Positions 38,601 to 51,593 of a DNA stretch of 64,000 bases are shown here, one piece after another. This DNA comes from Rhynochetos jubatus (lineage: Eukaryota > Chordata > Aves > Eurypygiformes > Rhynochetidae), in the NCBI GenBank assembly GCA_027574665.1, contig CM050655.1, positions 2,852,001 to 2,916,000 of the forward strand. The letters run 5' to 3'. Position numbers and translations under genes: made by a program. The notes below the pieces were generated by a model. It saw only the letters and a list, made by a program, of their open reading frames with translations, ran no database searches and was not told the DNA's origin. Position 1 is the stretch's first letter, and each line of letters begins with the position of its first letter.

Positions 38601-39499
38601 CTCCAGGCTGAAACAACGCAGCAGCAAGATGAAGGGAGATGAGGCAGCTCCCTATCAGGGAAAGGCAGAAGCACTGGGATGACCATCAGTTCAGCTCATA
38701 CATGTGCCCGTCCAGCAGAACATTCAGAATCATGGTCCTTCCTCCCCACCTTCCCTCCACATTCACAATGGGACCAGAGTACCCTGAAGCCACAGAAGCA
38801 GCACCGCAGTAGGTCACACACATGGCTCATACGTGACTTGGAAAAATCTGACCCGCAGCACTTAACACTCCACATTGAAACATCATAAATAAGGATGAAA
38901 AGAAACCAGAAGAGGAAAGCATGATGGTCAAATGCTAACTACTAAGGTTGCTAAATATTCAGTATTTGCCTCCCCAGGTATATAAACCTAGATTATTTCT
39001 CTGTAAATCCCCACTTTTAAGAGGATGAACAAGAGGTGAACAGATAGAGAGTGACTGTGGAAAAGACAGAGATGGACACCCAGGAAAGGGAAGAGGAAGC
39101 AGTGAAACAGAGTTTGGGTCATGGAGCAGCACCGAGAGGAACACAGATTTAAAGAAAAAAAAAAAACAAGCCCAAAACCAAACAGAGACCAGAGCAGGGA
39201 TATAGGAAAAAAGAATTGAGGCTATAGAAACTATACTGTCCTAACACAAATACTGCTAAGGACTGGGGAGGTCAGGGGTCTGGCTGGGGACAAAGTTGCA
39301 ATTTTACTCTGAGTCCTAGATCATACGTTATTCTGCATGAAGCCCCATCCTGGAAATGACGACAGCAAAGGCACATCTCAGACACAACCAAGCACCCCAT
39401 CCTTCTTCATATAGTTGAGATTAAAATTAATAAATTCTATAGGCTTAAAATAGGAGAACATGAAACCAAGTGTTTCAGAAATGCATTTTCAAAAACAAC

Positions 39500-39513
39500 T
39501 TTTTTTTTTTTTT
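39500..39513. repeat. T homopolymer (14 T)
   Basis: A run of 14 T on the plus strand in intron sequence, not attached to a recognisable retrotransposon. Confidence 0.85.
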
Positions 39514-41283
39514 AATGCTCAGGGTTGCAGCAGCAAGATAATTGCTGGGTTCACAGAAGGGACTTCTTGTTCCTCCTGTAATGTTTCACTGGGGGAAGGT
39601 CACCACCAGGCCCCATGCTGAAGCCACTGACACTCTCTTGTATTCTCTTTCTGCAAGTGTTTCTGATAGAAAGCCTCTTAGTGCTGCAAAACCTAAATTA
39701 AATAGGCAAAGCATGCCAGCGTCTAAGGAATGGTCCAAGTGTGTTGGGTTTCACCGTTATTTTATTTCACCATGCCTCAACAGAACCTACTACTGTTACA
39801 AAAAGATGAACTCTGCTTGTTGGATCTCAGCAGACTATGACACTGTGACAGACTACACAAAGCAAAATCCAGAGCCCTACTCCCAATTATTATAGCAGAA
39901 ATCTAAGGGAAATTGTAAAGAGGTGTAGCTCTCTTCCCAGAGTGCCAGAGCCATGGCTACCCTGGCTGCTTCCCAATCCCTCCTCCAACGGCCACATTCT
40001 TGAGGCCTTAAACCAAAAAGCAACTTAGCAGAAGGGCCTTTTACATGAGGCCTTTCCAACACTTCATTTCTTTCTGTACCCAGCTCATGAGACGCACTTT
40101 TCTGGTCCTGCCCACCCACATCACCAACAGCAGGACACCTCCATCACCCACCTTCCCTCCGAAGCTTTCTGTTTCTCACCTACTGCCCTCCCTTTCACTC
40201 AGCACTGGGGTGGGGAGCCAATGTCACTGAGCAGGGTCTCTAAACACCAAAGGCAGCTTTTGTCTACACTTAGCAGTATTTTTGCAATGTGGGACCACAA
40301 AAATGTCTTTATGGGATCACACTATGGTCTGCAAAGTCCTTCACTAGATGCTTGACAATACTCTTCACGGCAAGTGGCTAAGCTAAACAAGTCTGCAGGA
40401 GAAAGGTCAGAACTGAATATCTCCTCCCTACACGGGATCATTTTTTCTTTTTCAGGCTTCAAAAACTTCTTCTGGGAAAATTTTCTATTTCTCTTAACAT
40501 TTGTGAACCCTTTTGAACCTGTTCTAACTCTGAATGGTACAGAAAGCAAATGCAATCACTCCCTTCAAAATGTATCTAAAGGTTTACACTGAATTGCTAC
40601 TAAAAAGTCAATCCCTATAAACTGTAACTTAAAAAGGATTTTTTTTTGAAGATGAAAAAAATTCAGTCATACTTTATCAGATTATTAAAAAAAAGGTATA
40701 GTTGTGTATTCAGATACCTGTATACAATCAGACCAAAGATCCAGCTAACCTGGCATGTGGTATGCAGCAGAGGCCAACGAACAATGCTCAGGACCAATCT
40801 AGATCTTGAAGCGACTTATACTTCCCACCTCCTTGTTCTCCTTGGCTCCAGATCACCCTTTGTCCATGGACTTACTGGCTTTACAGGTAAAAAAGACATT
40901 TAAGGCATTTACAAACCACACAGGCTCTTCTTCAAAAGCTTTTAAAAGCTTACAACTGCTTACATTGAGAAGGTATCACTCTTAGTCTGCTCAAGGGACT
41001 ATTTCTAAATAGCTACTGAAATAAAATTTTGAAAGACCTTGAATTGTGGGATTCTTCCTTTTTTTTTTTTATTTTAGCAAATGGGACCAGAAATGGATTG
41101 CTAAATTTGACATAAGATTCTCCATAATCTATACAAAAAGCTGCCCAATCTTGAAAAATAAAATATTCCCAGATGAGTGCTGTCATACCAGACAAAGCAC
41201 AGACACAAAGAAAATTAACACTAACAAAAATATTACCTTACAAAGTACCCCCAAACACAATGGAAAGACTATTAACGCACACC

Positions 41284-41309
41284 ACCCCACCCCCCAACCC
41301 TACCCCCCG
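41284..41309 (-). repeat. C-rich tract with G-quadruplex potential
   Basis: On the plus strand, C runs of four, six, three and six are broken by A, AA and TA. The minus strand therefore has four G runs of three or more with loops of one to two bases, including a telomere-like TAGGGTTGGG step. It is on the sense strand of PCDH15. Confidence 0.7.
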
Positions 41310-44300
41310 CAAATAAATAAATTATAGCAAAGCTACCGCACCACCTCAGGCTAAATTTTTTGGAAACATTTAAAAAAGAAAACATTCCTCCTCTTACCAG
41401 GCAGTGCAGAACTAACAAAACGACACATACTACAGTTGGCGGTGAGATAAAGAGTCCTGGGGCTATTCCAGCGAACACTTTGTTTCTTGTCTCACATCCC
41501 AGAAAACCCTGGCAACAGCAGTTCTTGAAGGTGATTTAGGTTTTGAAGACGCAGCACACAGCAACAACAAGGATATGTATAAACAGGCAGAATGCACCAC
41601 TTGGAGTTAGGCTTTTCAGGGATGAAGCTGTTTGGAGTTTGAGACAACTACCCACGTCGCACACCCTTTGACACAGGAAGGGCATTAGCACCATTACGTT
41701 TCCAGGTAAGTGAACAACGCAGCAGAAACGAGCAAACAACAGCCTCACTAAAAGCAAAGCAAATCCATACATGAACTAGTCGGAGATTGGAAAGCCAAGT
41801 CAGACAGTGAAAACGGAAGGCTGATAGCCCTGGATCCACAAACTGGCATAAGAGCCTGATATATGAGCTCCTCACCGAAACCCAGGAAAGGGTTCATGAG
41901 GATTCAGAGACCTTCAGCACTGGATGTCTGTGGAAAGACTGGACAAACTTTCATCACAGAAAAACAATCCACTCTTGGAGCCAGAGGAATGGACTGACAG
42001 TTCTATATTCTAGGATCCTATTTGAGAGACAGAGACATCAGCAAGTTTTACTTCCATTCATACACTGGACCTCTTCCTGGATTTGGCCCAGTTTATGAAA
42101 GTCACAGTTGGAAAGTCATTCTTTGCTGTACTAAACACTCAAGAGATGAGGGACAACCAGTACAGACAAACCTTGGAGCACAAGAGGGCACGGAAACATG
42201 ACGCTTTACACAAATCCAAGTTACGGAATGGTGATGTTCTGTCACAATTTGTATGGTAGAAGTTACCCCAAAGTAACAGGCGTTTCTTGCCACAGTAGCT
42301 TAATTCTACAAACTAGCCTTTGCACTGGAAGTTACCACTCCTGAGAGTAAGCTTATCACACCTTGCCATATTGAGAACTTCTGGCTTTATTTTGGTACTT
42401 TGGGGAAAAAATATGTATATTAACAAAGTTCATGTATATTCCCAGCCAGAACTGAGCTCCTGGGAACACAAATTCTGATCATGTGCATAGATTATTAAAG
42501 TTAGGTACCTGTAAACAAAATGATTTGCATTTCAAAGGAGTCATGTTCCCAGGGATATCCAAGCCTTCCCATTTAAATTTATTATCACAAAACCAATCTC
42601 ATCTCTATTTCAGACCTGTTTTGTTTTGTTTTATTTAGACTATAATAAACATTAATAAATGTTGCGTTTACTCTTCATCTGCCAAGTAGGTACCAAGCCA
42701 GGACAAAGCAAAAAACAATGTTAGCTGTGTGCCTACAGAGGCATTAGTGGAAGCCCAGGATGCACACATACCAGTTATTTTCTAGAACAACACATTTCAG
42801 ATTTAATTAACTATGTCTGTGCAATATGGTCAAGCTCCTCATAACTGAGACAGACCCACGCGTGCCAGACACAGCAATGTCACCACGAACACACAGCTCC
42901 AGCCCAGTCTTATGCCATGTGCCTGGGAAGTCCCAGCATTTGGGAGTGCAAAGTTCCTACCTGCACAATCAATTCTGGTAGGAAACGTGTTTCGTACAAG
43001 AGGATCAGCAGCACCCGCAGCCAGCAGAAAGACTTTACCTGGCACTGCAAAGATCACCTGAACACCACTTCTCTCTAACAGCTTCCTTCTCCAAACCTGT
43101 GAGCAGACATCCTCACCTGCAAGCAGGCCACAGTTTCCATTGCCTGCTTTTTGTTCATCTAACCCAAATCTGTGACATTGCATTCAACCCAAAAGTACAA
43201 GCACATCCCTTTAAACTTAATGTTCACCTTTGTGAACTTTGGGCTTTCTCTCCCCAAAACCTTCCTCTGGTTAGCAGGTTCTGTCTCTTTCCTTCAGTGC
43301 ACTCAAACCACATCTGCAACCTGCCAGGTCTGTGGAAATGTGCCCGATTTTAAAACCAAACACTGAAGCCATTACCGTTTATGTAGCATGCACTGACCAA
43401 TCCCTTAAATAACACCAAAATTTGCATTTATAGCTTGAAAAAAATGCAACTTTGAAAAAATATTCCTGCTGAAAACCGGAAGTATTCCTGAATTAACTTG
43501 GTGTTGACTGCAAGGAATTTAATTTTTGAGGCAACTAGAGACCACGTGTTATAATGTTTGTATTTGCGGTCCTTCCGTTTCCTCTTGAGAACCCTGGCTG
43601 ATAATTTTCTGCTAACACTATTTTTACGTTCCTGGACATATTCTCTGTCAGGTTTGCAAACACTGCTGCAATACAAACAGGTTTCCATGAGAGATCTGTG
43701 CCTTACTTTTAAATTCCTTGGTTGTTGAGAACACAAAACCCAGGCTTTCTGTGCCTACGTGCACCAGAACCACAGAAGAGCCCGAGCTGACACTTGTGGT
43801 GTCACCTTGGACCAGCCCAAATGCCAAACTTGTTCCAAAAAATCGCTCCAGGAGCATGGGGATCTCCAGGCTGAGCCCATCGCTCCTGAGCTCTGGGGGC
43901 AGGGTGACCAGGGGGAAGGGCTGCAGCCACAGCTCTTCAGGCTTTTAGGTTCCTCCTGCCAAATAGGAGAACCTGCAAGTCCCCAAAACTCAACATAGGG
44001 GGAAACAGCCAAGTTGGAGCAACTAGAGTTTCTGGGTCTTTCCCTGCAGTTAAGCCTCAGGATCTTGGGAAGACACATGTGAAGCAAAGGTGATCCAGTT
44101 CCTTCTTCTTGACCAGTACCTCCTACTTGGGCATCAGCTGCTTTAGGCACAAGCATGTGAATTGGAGAGACTGGTTGTTCTGTTCCATTTCTATTTTGTC
44201 TGAGAGGACACCACATTTTGCTGTAGAATGAAAATAGAATAGAAAAAATACCTAATTTTCATTCTGACGCTAGAAAAAATACCTATTTAGAATTACAGGT

Positions 44301-46156
44301 TTCTGTTACTCAGGAAGTGTCAAGCTTTGGCTAAGTTTGCCTCACAAAATAGAAACCTGTATTTCAAATTTTATCTAAAATGCATCTCTGGAATTGGGCA
44401 GAGTGGGACTTGAGCTCTCAAAACCAGCAAGCAAGATTGATAATAAGGAGCTTGGCATGTGCATGGCAGGGGAAGGGAGGGGATGGATGTCGGACCACTG
44501 AAATTCTATTGCAAGCTATTTTATCAAAATTAGTGTTTTCAGCACGCAGTCCACAGAGGTGGAGTGCAGAGCAGCTATCCATTCATCACACTTCCTTGGA
44601 AAAACTGCATTCCATTTCCGAGATCTTGGCACATTTCCAAGTGTGTCTGATCCCAAATATATATTAAAAACTGGTTTTGTAAATCTTGTTTGCTTTCCAA
44701 TTCCTTTATAGCCATTAGCCAATCAAATCAACATTGGGGTTTATTGGTTCTCTGTATAGAAAAGTCTAATTTACACTTTAAACATTCAAGGATGTACAAA
44801 TAATGAAACAGATAAAGCATTTATTTGGGAACAGCAATGACCATTGAAGGTGTGACTTAACTTGAATGTTTTCACCTTAATTTGGAGCCATCCTAGGCTC
44901 TGTTTGCATACTGAGAGGAGCAGTAGGAAATTACAGCACTCTGTTCCAAAGCTGAATTATTAAAATTATAAAAGGCCTACCTAAACACTGCTCATGGCTA
45001 TCTGCATACTTCTTTAATACTTCCTAGGCATTTACTGTGCACTGTAATAACCACACATCTGTTTTCTCCTTATAAAGAAGGCAAAAAAGGACAACTTAGT
45101 GATTCTTATCCAGCCTCTCTATCTGCTTGTGTTACTTTTCTGCAGGGAATTCTCATGGGGGAGGGGAAAGAAAGAGCATTGCCAGCATGGATTTTCTTGG
45201 TGCGCTCCATTCAGTAACAAAGGCAGAGTAATTAAAGCCTTTTTCTTTGCAAAGCCTTGCCCCAAAGTGGCTGTTTGGTCTGGATTTGGCTCTAGCCTCC
45301 TAGCTGCAGCCACTGGAAAGTCACAGACATTGCAGCCTGAGCCTCCAAAAAGGGCAGCAAAAAGGTGAGTGGGTGAGAAATGCAGGGAAGAGCTACCATC
45401 AAACATCACCCAGTCAGAAAAAATTACCACAGACCTAAATTTGTGTCTTTAACTATATTTGGATACAAGTGTTGTGAAACAATGATTCAATCTTCCTGTT
45501 CTTTTGCTGTAATATCTGTCCTATTCTCAGAGGCAAAGAGATCCTTGATGGATGGAGGACTACAGATCAGGTGCACACTGGGATTTATAACAGAGGGAAA
45601 TCCAGAATTTCTTGGAAAACTCCTTGTCTATTTAGAAAAGTGGGAGATGTAATTTTATAGAGGATGAAGGAATTTCTTGTGATGCCTCAGCAGGGGCAAA
45701 TGAAGGAGGAACTACCCCAAGTGATAAATGCCAGGAGATCCCAAGAGCGGGACAGAGGAAAAGGAGCTTCTGCCTTTGAAATTCCTTCTTCATTGACTTG
45801 CAGTAGTCTGGTTTCGGCAGAAGGGTGCACTTGGTATTTTTTGGGTTTAAATCACCTATGTTTTCCATGCATTGCTGCCTAGCATTCCCCTTCCATGATG
45901 TGAGAAATGTTTGCAGGCCAATAACTTCGGTTCAGGCAGGAATCACAGTGAAGCAGCATGTTATTTGTGATTGCAATGGCGGGCATCCTGCTCCCCCTCA
46001 CAGGAGAGTGCTTTGTAGCAATAGAGTACATATTATATATCCTAATTCCTGACGCATTCAGCACACACACACCCCCACACCCCTATTTCTTCATTAGCAG
46101 AGTACTCCAGGTTCACAGCCTACCCAACGTGTGTTTCTATACTTCTGTACATATGT

Positions 46157-46161
46157 GGGAT
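46157..46161. repeat. Target-site duplication, left copy (GGGAT)
   Basis: Five bases directly before the LTR, repeated exactly at 46945-46949 directly after it. Confidence 0.85.
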
Positions 46162-46944
46162 TGTGCTGGGTTCAGTCAGGAAAGAGTTAACTCTCTTTAC
46201 CATTGCTGCTAGGGAGCTGTGTTCCTGGATGCTGAAAGCAGCACTGATAAGGTCTCAGCTGGCGCTGGGCAATGCCTGCACTGAATTCAAGGTCTTTCTC
46301 CACTTCTGACCCTGCAGCTGCGTTCCCAGCTCTCACTGTCTCACTACAGGCAGTGTAGGGGACACACAGCTCAGACAGCTGACCCAACCTGACCAAGGGA
46401 GTATTTCATTCCATAGCACATCATGCTTGGGGCTTAGGCAGGGAGGGGGTCCGGGAACCATTACTCTCTCTCTTACCCTCTTACTCGTTTACTTCCTCGC
46501 ACTTGCTAACACTCCCCCAGACTCGTGTGTTAGCTGCTTTGCTAACTCCTGTGCTGGTTCATGCATGAGGGTGTTGGTGGGTGTGTTTAGTTTTCTCAGT
46601 TGTGCTACTGTTGATAGGATTCGCTTGGAATCTGTTGCGACAGCTCTCGGGCTCTTTGGCTCTGACTCTCACTACTCAGCACCTGGGTGTGCATTGATCA
46701 GTGGGTGGTGAGCAACTGTATCATAATTGTATAATATTGCATCATATGTTTATTTTCTATTATTTTAATTACTTATTAGTAGTAGTATTTGTCTATATTA
46801 ATTTAGATTTAATGAGCAAATAGTTCCTATCTCAATTTTACGAGCTTCCTTATTTCTTTTTCCTCCAATTCATCCCCTCCACTGGAGGAGGGATTTGTGA
46901 GAGTGGCTTCATGGTATTTGGCTAGCCAGAGTTAAACCACGACA
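46162..46944 (+). mobile_element. Solo LTR, avian ERVL-like endogenous retrovirus (copy 2)
   Basis: A 783-bp element running from TGTGCTGGGTTCAGTCAGGA to GTTAAACCACGACA, with TG...CA ends. It is flanked by a perfect 5-bp target-site duplication, GGGAT at 46157-46161 and again at 46945-46949. That fixes both ends and shows an integrase-mediated insertion. There is no internal retroviral coding sequence, so this is a solo LTR. It shares all major blocks with the copy at 13700-14456 but differs by many substitutions and small indels, so the two are separate old insertions. It is antisense to PCDH15. The ERVL-like family call rests on the termini, the 5-bp duplication and recalled similarity to common bird LTRs. 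Confidence 0.92.
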
Positions 46945-46949
46945 GGGAT
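46945..46949. repeat. Target-site duplication, right copy (GGGAT)
   Basis: Five bases directly after the LTR end, identical to 46157-46161. Confidence 0.85.
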
Positions 46950-49129
46950 TTAGAACAACTTGAAATTTTTTTTTTAAGGAGAACATGTGACCGTTCCCTT
47001 TGTAATACTTTACTGTGTCTTTGGCATGTCTTATTCTGCAATTCTTTATCTTGTTGCCAACCTGTTAATTCTTATGTTTTCATTCTGCTGAGGTGGTGGT
47101 ATTTCTCTTATTTTTATTTCTTTTTTTTTATTTGACCTCGCCAACCAGCCTTTGCTCAGGATGGTTAGGAAAAACAGTTCATGCAAACATATAATAAAAC
47201 GGAGTCCTTTCTAGGACTGGAATTTTCCATCTGCAAAAAACAAGAAAGTTAGCTCTTACAATGAGGGCAGGCAAAGCCTTCTCCTTCACGGGGAGAGAGA
47301 AATCCTCTCTTCTCCTGTGAACCACTGTATTACAGAAATAAAAAGCATAAGAAAAGGACTTTGTTATTCACAGAAGTCTGTAAGACTATTTTTAACCTAC
47401 AATTATGCATAAACCTCCATGAATTATGTTGATGTCAAGGAATCAGAATTAAAAAAAACCAAACCTGTCAAGAGAGTGGTTAAGAGTCGCACCACCAGTT
47501 TTGGAGTCGAATGCAGAATCAGGTAATTTCAATAGCAAGCAGAAGGAGTGATGGATTACAGTGGACAGACTGGTACAAATCTAGTCCAACATCCTTCCAA
47601 GCTGTTTTATTCTCATTACACTAAAACACACAAAAATCCACCTGATTTATGTCACTGTTACCAACTCGTGGTTGTAGTTGCAGACATACCAATAGAAAAC
47701 TAAGAAAACCAGAAATCTTTGGCACTACCATCCTGCCTGGTAGCAGGATTTTTTTTCTCTTTGGGGACATTCAAAAGCAAGTTCTAAGCCAGTTTGTTGC
47801 CTCTGCAACCAAGCACCAGCTTCTTCATAGCTCAGTTCCCAAGTCCTTAATGCCACTAAAATGTTACATTCTAAAAACAGTTTTAAGCAGTAGTATTGCA
47901 GTTATCAGAGGGAAAAGCCAAACCTTTTCAAGCCACACTCTGCCCCAGAGACAGTCAGCTATTTCAGTCCTCCCTGACTTGGGTGTCAGGGAAGCAGCAA
48001 GGGCATATCCAGCCGACAAGAGTAAGAACGGAATCAGGTTTTTAACCTTTTCATTACTTAACTTGCAAATGAGCATTGATTTTTTCCCCTTCAGATAGAC
48101 CTGCTCCTTTTCCAAAGGGAAATCACACTCACTAAAAGGCTGTCTGAACAGGTCTTAGCATAAAGAAAAAGTCATTGAGTGAACTGAAAGCAAACATTTG
48201 GAGGAGGCTCCCAGAGAGCTCACAGCATTTGATTTTGCTTGTAATCTGAAGGGTCTCTTAAAAAAGAAAAGACAAGTTAGAATAAAACATCAGACTTGTG
48301 ACTAAGTTTTTGCTGTGCTATTGTATGCCTACAGCAATGAAAACTTTAGGCATTTGCTTTATCAAGCAGTTGCAGCAAATCCTAAAAGGAAATGAAAAAG
48401 CCTCGACATGTAATGAAGCAAAAAAGTCACTGAAACAGTACAACACATTAATAATTTATACATACACAGTTGGTACCGCCTGACTGGAGCACCAGGCAAA
48501 CCTCTTCCTATAATACTGCTGAGAACCTCACGACGTTTAACCCTCCGAGCTTACTTCTTAATAAAACAAGGGTGTTGTCTTAAGACAGTCCTTTTGAACA
48601 ACAAAAACCAGCTAGAAAGAAACCTCTTGCTCCTTTTAAAGATTCTTGCACCTTTCAAGACTTCTAGATAATCTTTTTCACAGCAAGAATCGCAAACGAA
48701 GCAAAGTGTTGAATCACATCAGATTTTTGTCAGCCTGCGGAAAGTCTGCCTGTGTACAAGCTGCTGAATAAAACACCATTCACACGCGTTCACAAGAGGA
48801 CTTGGGAATTTAGCGGGTACAGTATTAGAAAACGCCATCATCTCAGAGCATGCCAATACCTCGTCCCACTCTCTGGGGCAGCTTTCTCGCATGCCAGCCC
48901 CCAGCTCAGCAGCAGCTGGAAATCTCCAGGGTCAAAACTGGGATTATGAAATGACCACGAGAGCAGAGCTCCTCTAGGAACGAACACCAGATGGAACTGG
49001 GACACGGTTCCATAAATCAAGTCCAGGAGGAAAATGAGAAGTCTGAACCTATTAGCACAGAAAATCCTTCTGCTGGAAGGCTAAGGGCAGAATTCCCGCA
49101 TCTCACCATTCCTCTGCCTCCAGGATGCT

Positions 49130-49293
49130 GCGGTGAAACCTCCCCACAGAATATTCACCCCGTCTCTCTGCCACCGCTAGCCCACACCGATGTGGCGTCA
49201 GTCACGCGGCTGCTGGTTCCTGCGCAGCACACCCATACGTTCCACCTGGGCAACAAGCAATCGCGCTCTGCGAATGCTGTCTCGTGATGCAAC
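49130..49293. promoter_or_regulatory. CpG-dense intronic patch, possible regulatory element
   Basis: I count 14 CpG dinucleotides in about 163 bp, against a very CpG-poor background. It includes a CACGCGG stretch, TGCGCAG (similar to half of an NRF1 site), a GGCGTCA step (CRE-like half site) and ATCGCGC. It is not part of a recognised transposon. It could be an enhancer, an alternative first exon of PCDH15, or the remnant of a GC-rich repeat. The functional call is inference only. Confidence 0.3.
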
Positions 49294-49756
49294 GTCTGCT
49301 ATCTTTTCCAGCACAAAAAAACTCCTTATGAAAGAGTCATGCCTGATGGTAATTCTTTATTTTTCATACGTTTTTGGACAATTCATCTCCAAACACTCAC
49401 GTGCTCTAGTGATGGATTCAGCTAACAAGACTGTTGAAGTGACTGACCTCACTCAACTGGCAGCATCTGACAAACAACTGCTCAAGGTCATGGCGTTACC
49501 TCTCAGAGGTAGCTTAAAATGTGTATGATAGAAGTTAAAAAAATTATTTTCAGAGTGTTGATTTCTTTTTTTAAATAAAAATAAGCATAATATGATTCAG
49601 ACTTTTCCCATCAAAACTTCTAGCAGATGGTTTTCGTTTTCCTGCTATGCTAGCCCTTGGCTACTAGAGCCAGTAAGTACTCAGAGAAAGAGGGGATTTT
49701 AACTGCTTCTTTGCAGTAGTTCAAAACATGGAAAACAACAGAAATAGGAACTGGAT

Positions 49757-49801
49757 ATTTCTACTATTAAAATATCTTCTCCTTATTTCTACTATTAAAA
49801 T
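49757..49801. repeat. Short direct repeat
   Basis: ATTTCTACTATTAAAAT occurs at 49757-49773 and again at 49785-49801, a 28-bp period. This looks like a local tandem duplication by replication slippage. Confidence 0.8.
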
Positions 49802-51593
49802 GTCCCATGGAAAATCCCTTAAAGTAGCTCTGACAGTCTTTTCAACTTATTTACATACTTTTTCAACTATTTAACCACAAGCTTATGATGTAAAATCACT
49901 GTCTAATTTCCAGGAGAAGCTTTCAGTAGACTTTTCATCCACTGGGACAGCACAAGTTGCTCTTTTTATGGAAATGATTTCAGAGGCAACAGAAGAGTGA
50001 ACAGCATTGGTACTCACTCCCAAACACCAACTGTTCACAGTCATTCAAAACCTTCGATGCTCTCTCCCTGCCTTTCTTCATGTACGTTTCTCTTTGTGTC
50101 TGAAGTAACGGTGGAGCAGAGTTTCTGGGCTATCTCCTTCTGTTAACTTCTCAGAATTGTTCCTTTTGCAAAACCCAGCCATTTAATATACAAGAAAGAA
50201 ACGTTAGTGATGGTTTTGCATGCAGTTTGTTGCTGCATTAAGCAGAGGAACCTTTGGATGGGGAGGGAACTGAGCCCTGTGATGACAAATAAACACAGCT
50301 TTCTAACACAAACATTTTAGGAGGAATAGCCACGTCTCCTTTAGAGCCACAGCACTGCGTAAAAGCCAACTACAAAATACCGTATTTTATGCTTGTTAAA
50401 AGAAAAGCAACAGGACTGTAAAACTACCAAAAAGCTGGTTTAGCAATTCCAGAAAAAAAAGTTTGGACAACCAAAAATATTTCCAGTCAAAGTTTACACA
50501 CCAGAGGGGTGTATTTGTCATTAACACATAAGAGGCCTCACCACAGCAGCCGAGGAAGGCACAGTTTCCCTGAGGAGAGGCAAAAAAGTAGCTTAACCAA
50601 GCCCGTGATTACATGGAATTAACTTAATGCAGGTAAACCCCAAAACATCTGCCCTAAGGAAGGTGCATCTCCTTCTGCATTGGAAAGCACTGGTGCCTGC
50701 CCTGCAGCTGCGGGACAGCAGTCACCAGGTGGGCAGGGCTAATTTCTTAAAATATATGGTCTTCACAGCTTGCCAGCCTGCATATGTACCTTAACCCTGC
50801 GTGGGCCAGTGTGACTTGTAGGTGTGGGCACTACTGGGCATTTTTTAAATTGCACCTCAGGGCAAGTGGAGAGGAGGAAGAGCCCTCTGTGCACCCTAAA
50901 CCGTCCAAGTATCCTTTTTCTTAAATAAATATACATGGGCTGCATAACCCAGGACTATGTGCCATTATAATCAAAGGTATGGTAACTGCCACACATGCCC
51001 GCAGACATAGGCTGTTTTCCATTGCAGAACCCTTACAGCAGCCAACTGACTTCTCTGATGCTACACATTTTATGTGCCTCAGACTGCCTTTGAAACAATC
51101 CTACCATTACTGCAATTATCTTCTCAGGTGAAAAAAGTAAGCAGCTCTCTAGCCTCCTCTCTTTGCCCTAACATCACTACAGAGGTGACTACCCCTTCCA
51201 GAGCCTGTCAGCACTTTGCCAGCTCTAAACTACAGCTCTCCAGGGGCTCATATTCACAAGAACACCTTTACTGAAGATGTTACCAATATGCGAACCATTA
51301 GTAGCAAAAGGGTAATCTTACGGCAAATATCTACACAGATACTGAAAAAAGAGTCGTTCTTGAATACTAAACAAATATGTATCCTCAGCAAGTTGCCTAA
51401 GAAGGTACCTAGTTACTGACAAGCAAGTTTGCCTTGGGTACAGAGGCTACTGAGCTGCAGCTATGGAACCACAACTCTAACGGCAAGAAACCTACAGCAT
51501 AGTTACTGCCCACCACAAGCTCCTCGTGCTTGCAAGAATGGGTGTATGAGGGCAGGAGGGAAAACGTTTCACCCTTCTGACTGCAGTAACAAG

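Noticed and set aside
43755..44216. 153-codon minus-strand open frame
   Set aside because: Low-complexity Ser/Pro/Trp-rich translation with no domain, and equally open frames on the opposite strand. No splice or promoter support.
13700..46944. Two same-orientation LTRs read as the ends of one 33-kb provirus
   Set aside because: The right copy has its own flanking GGGAT duplication, PCDH15 exons lie between the two, no retroviral genes are present, and the copies are too different from each other.
49190..49528. 112-codon plus-strand open frame over the CpG-dense patch
   Set aside because: No family similarity. The CpG density is better treated as a possible regulatory or repeat signal than as coding.
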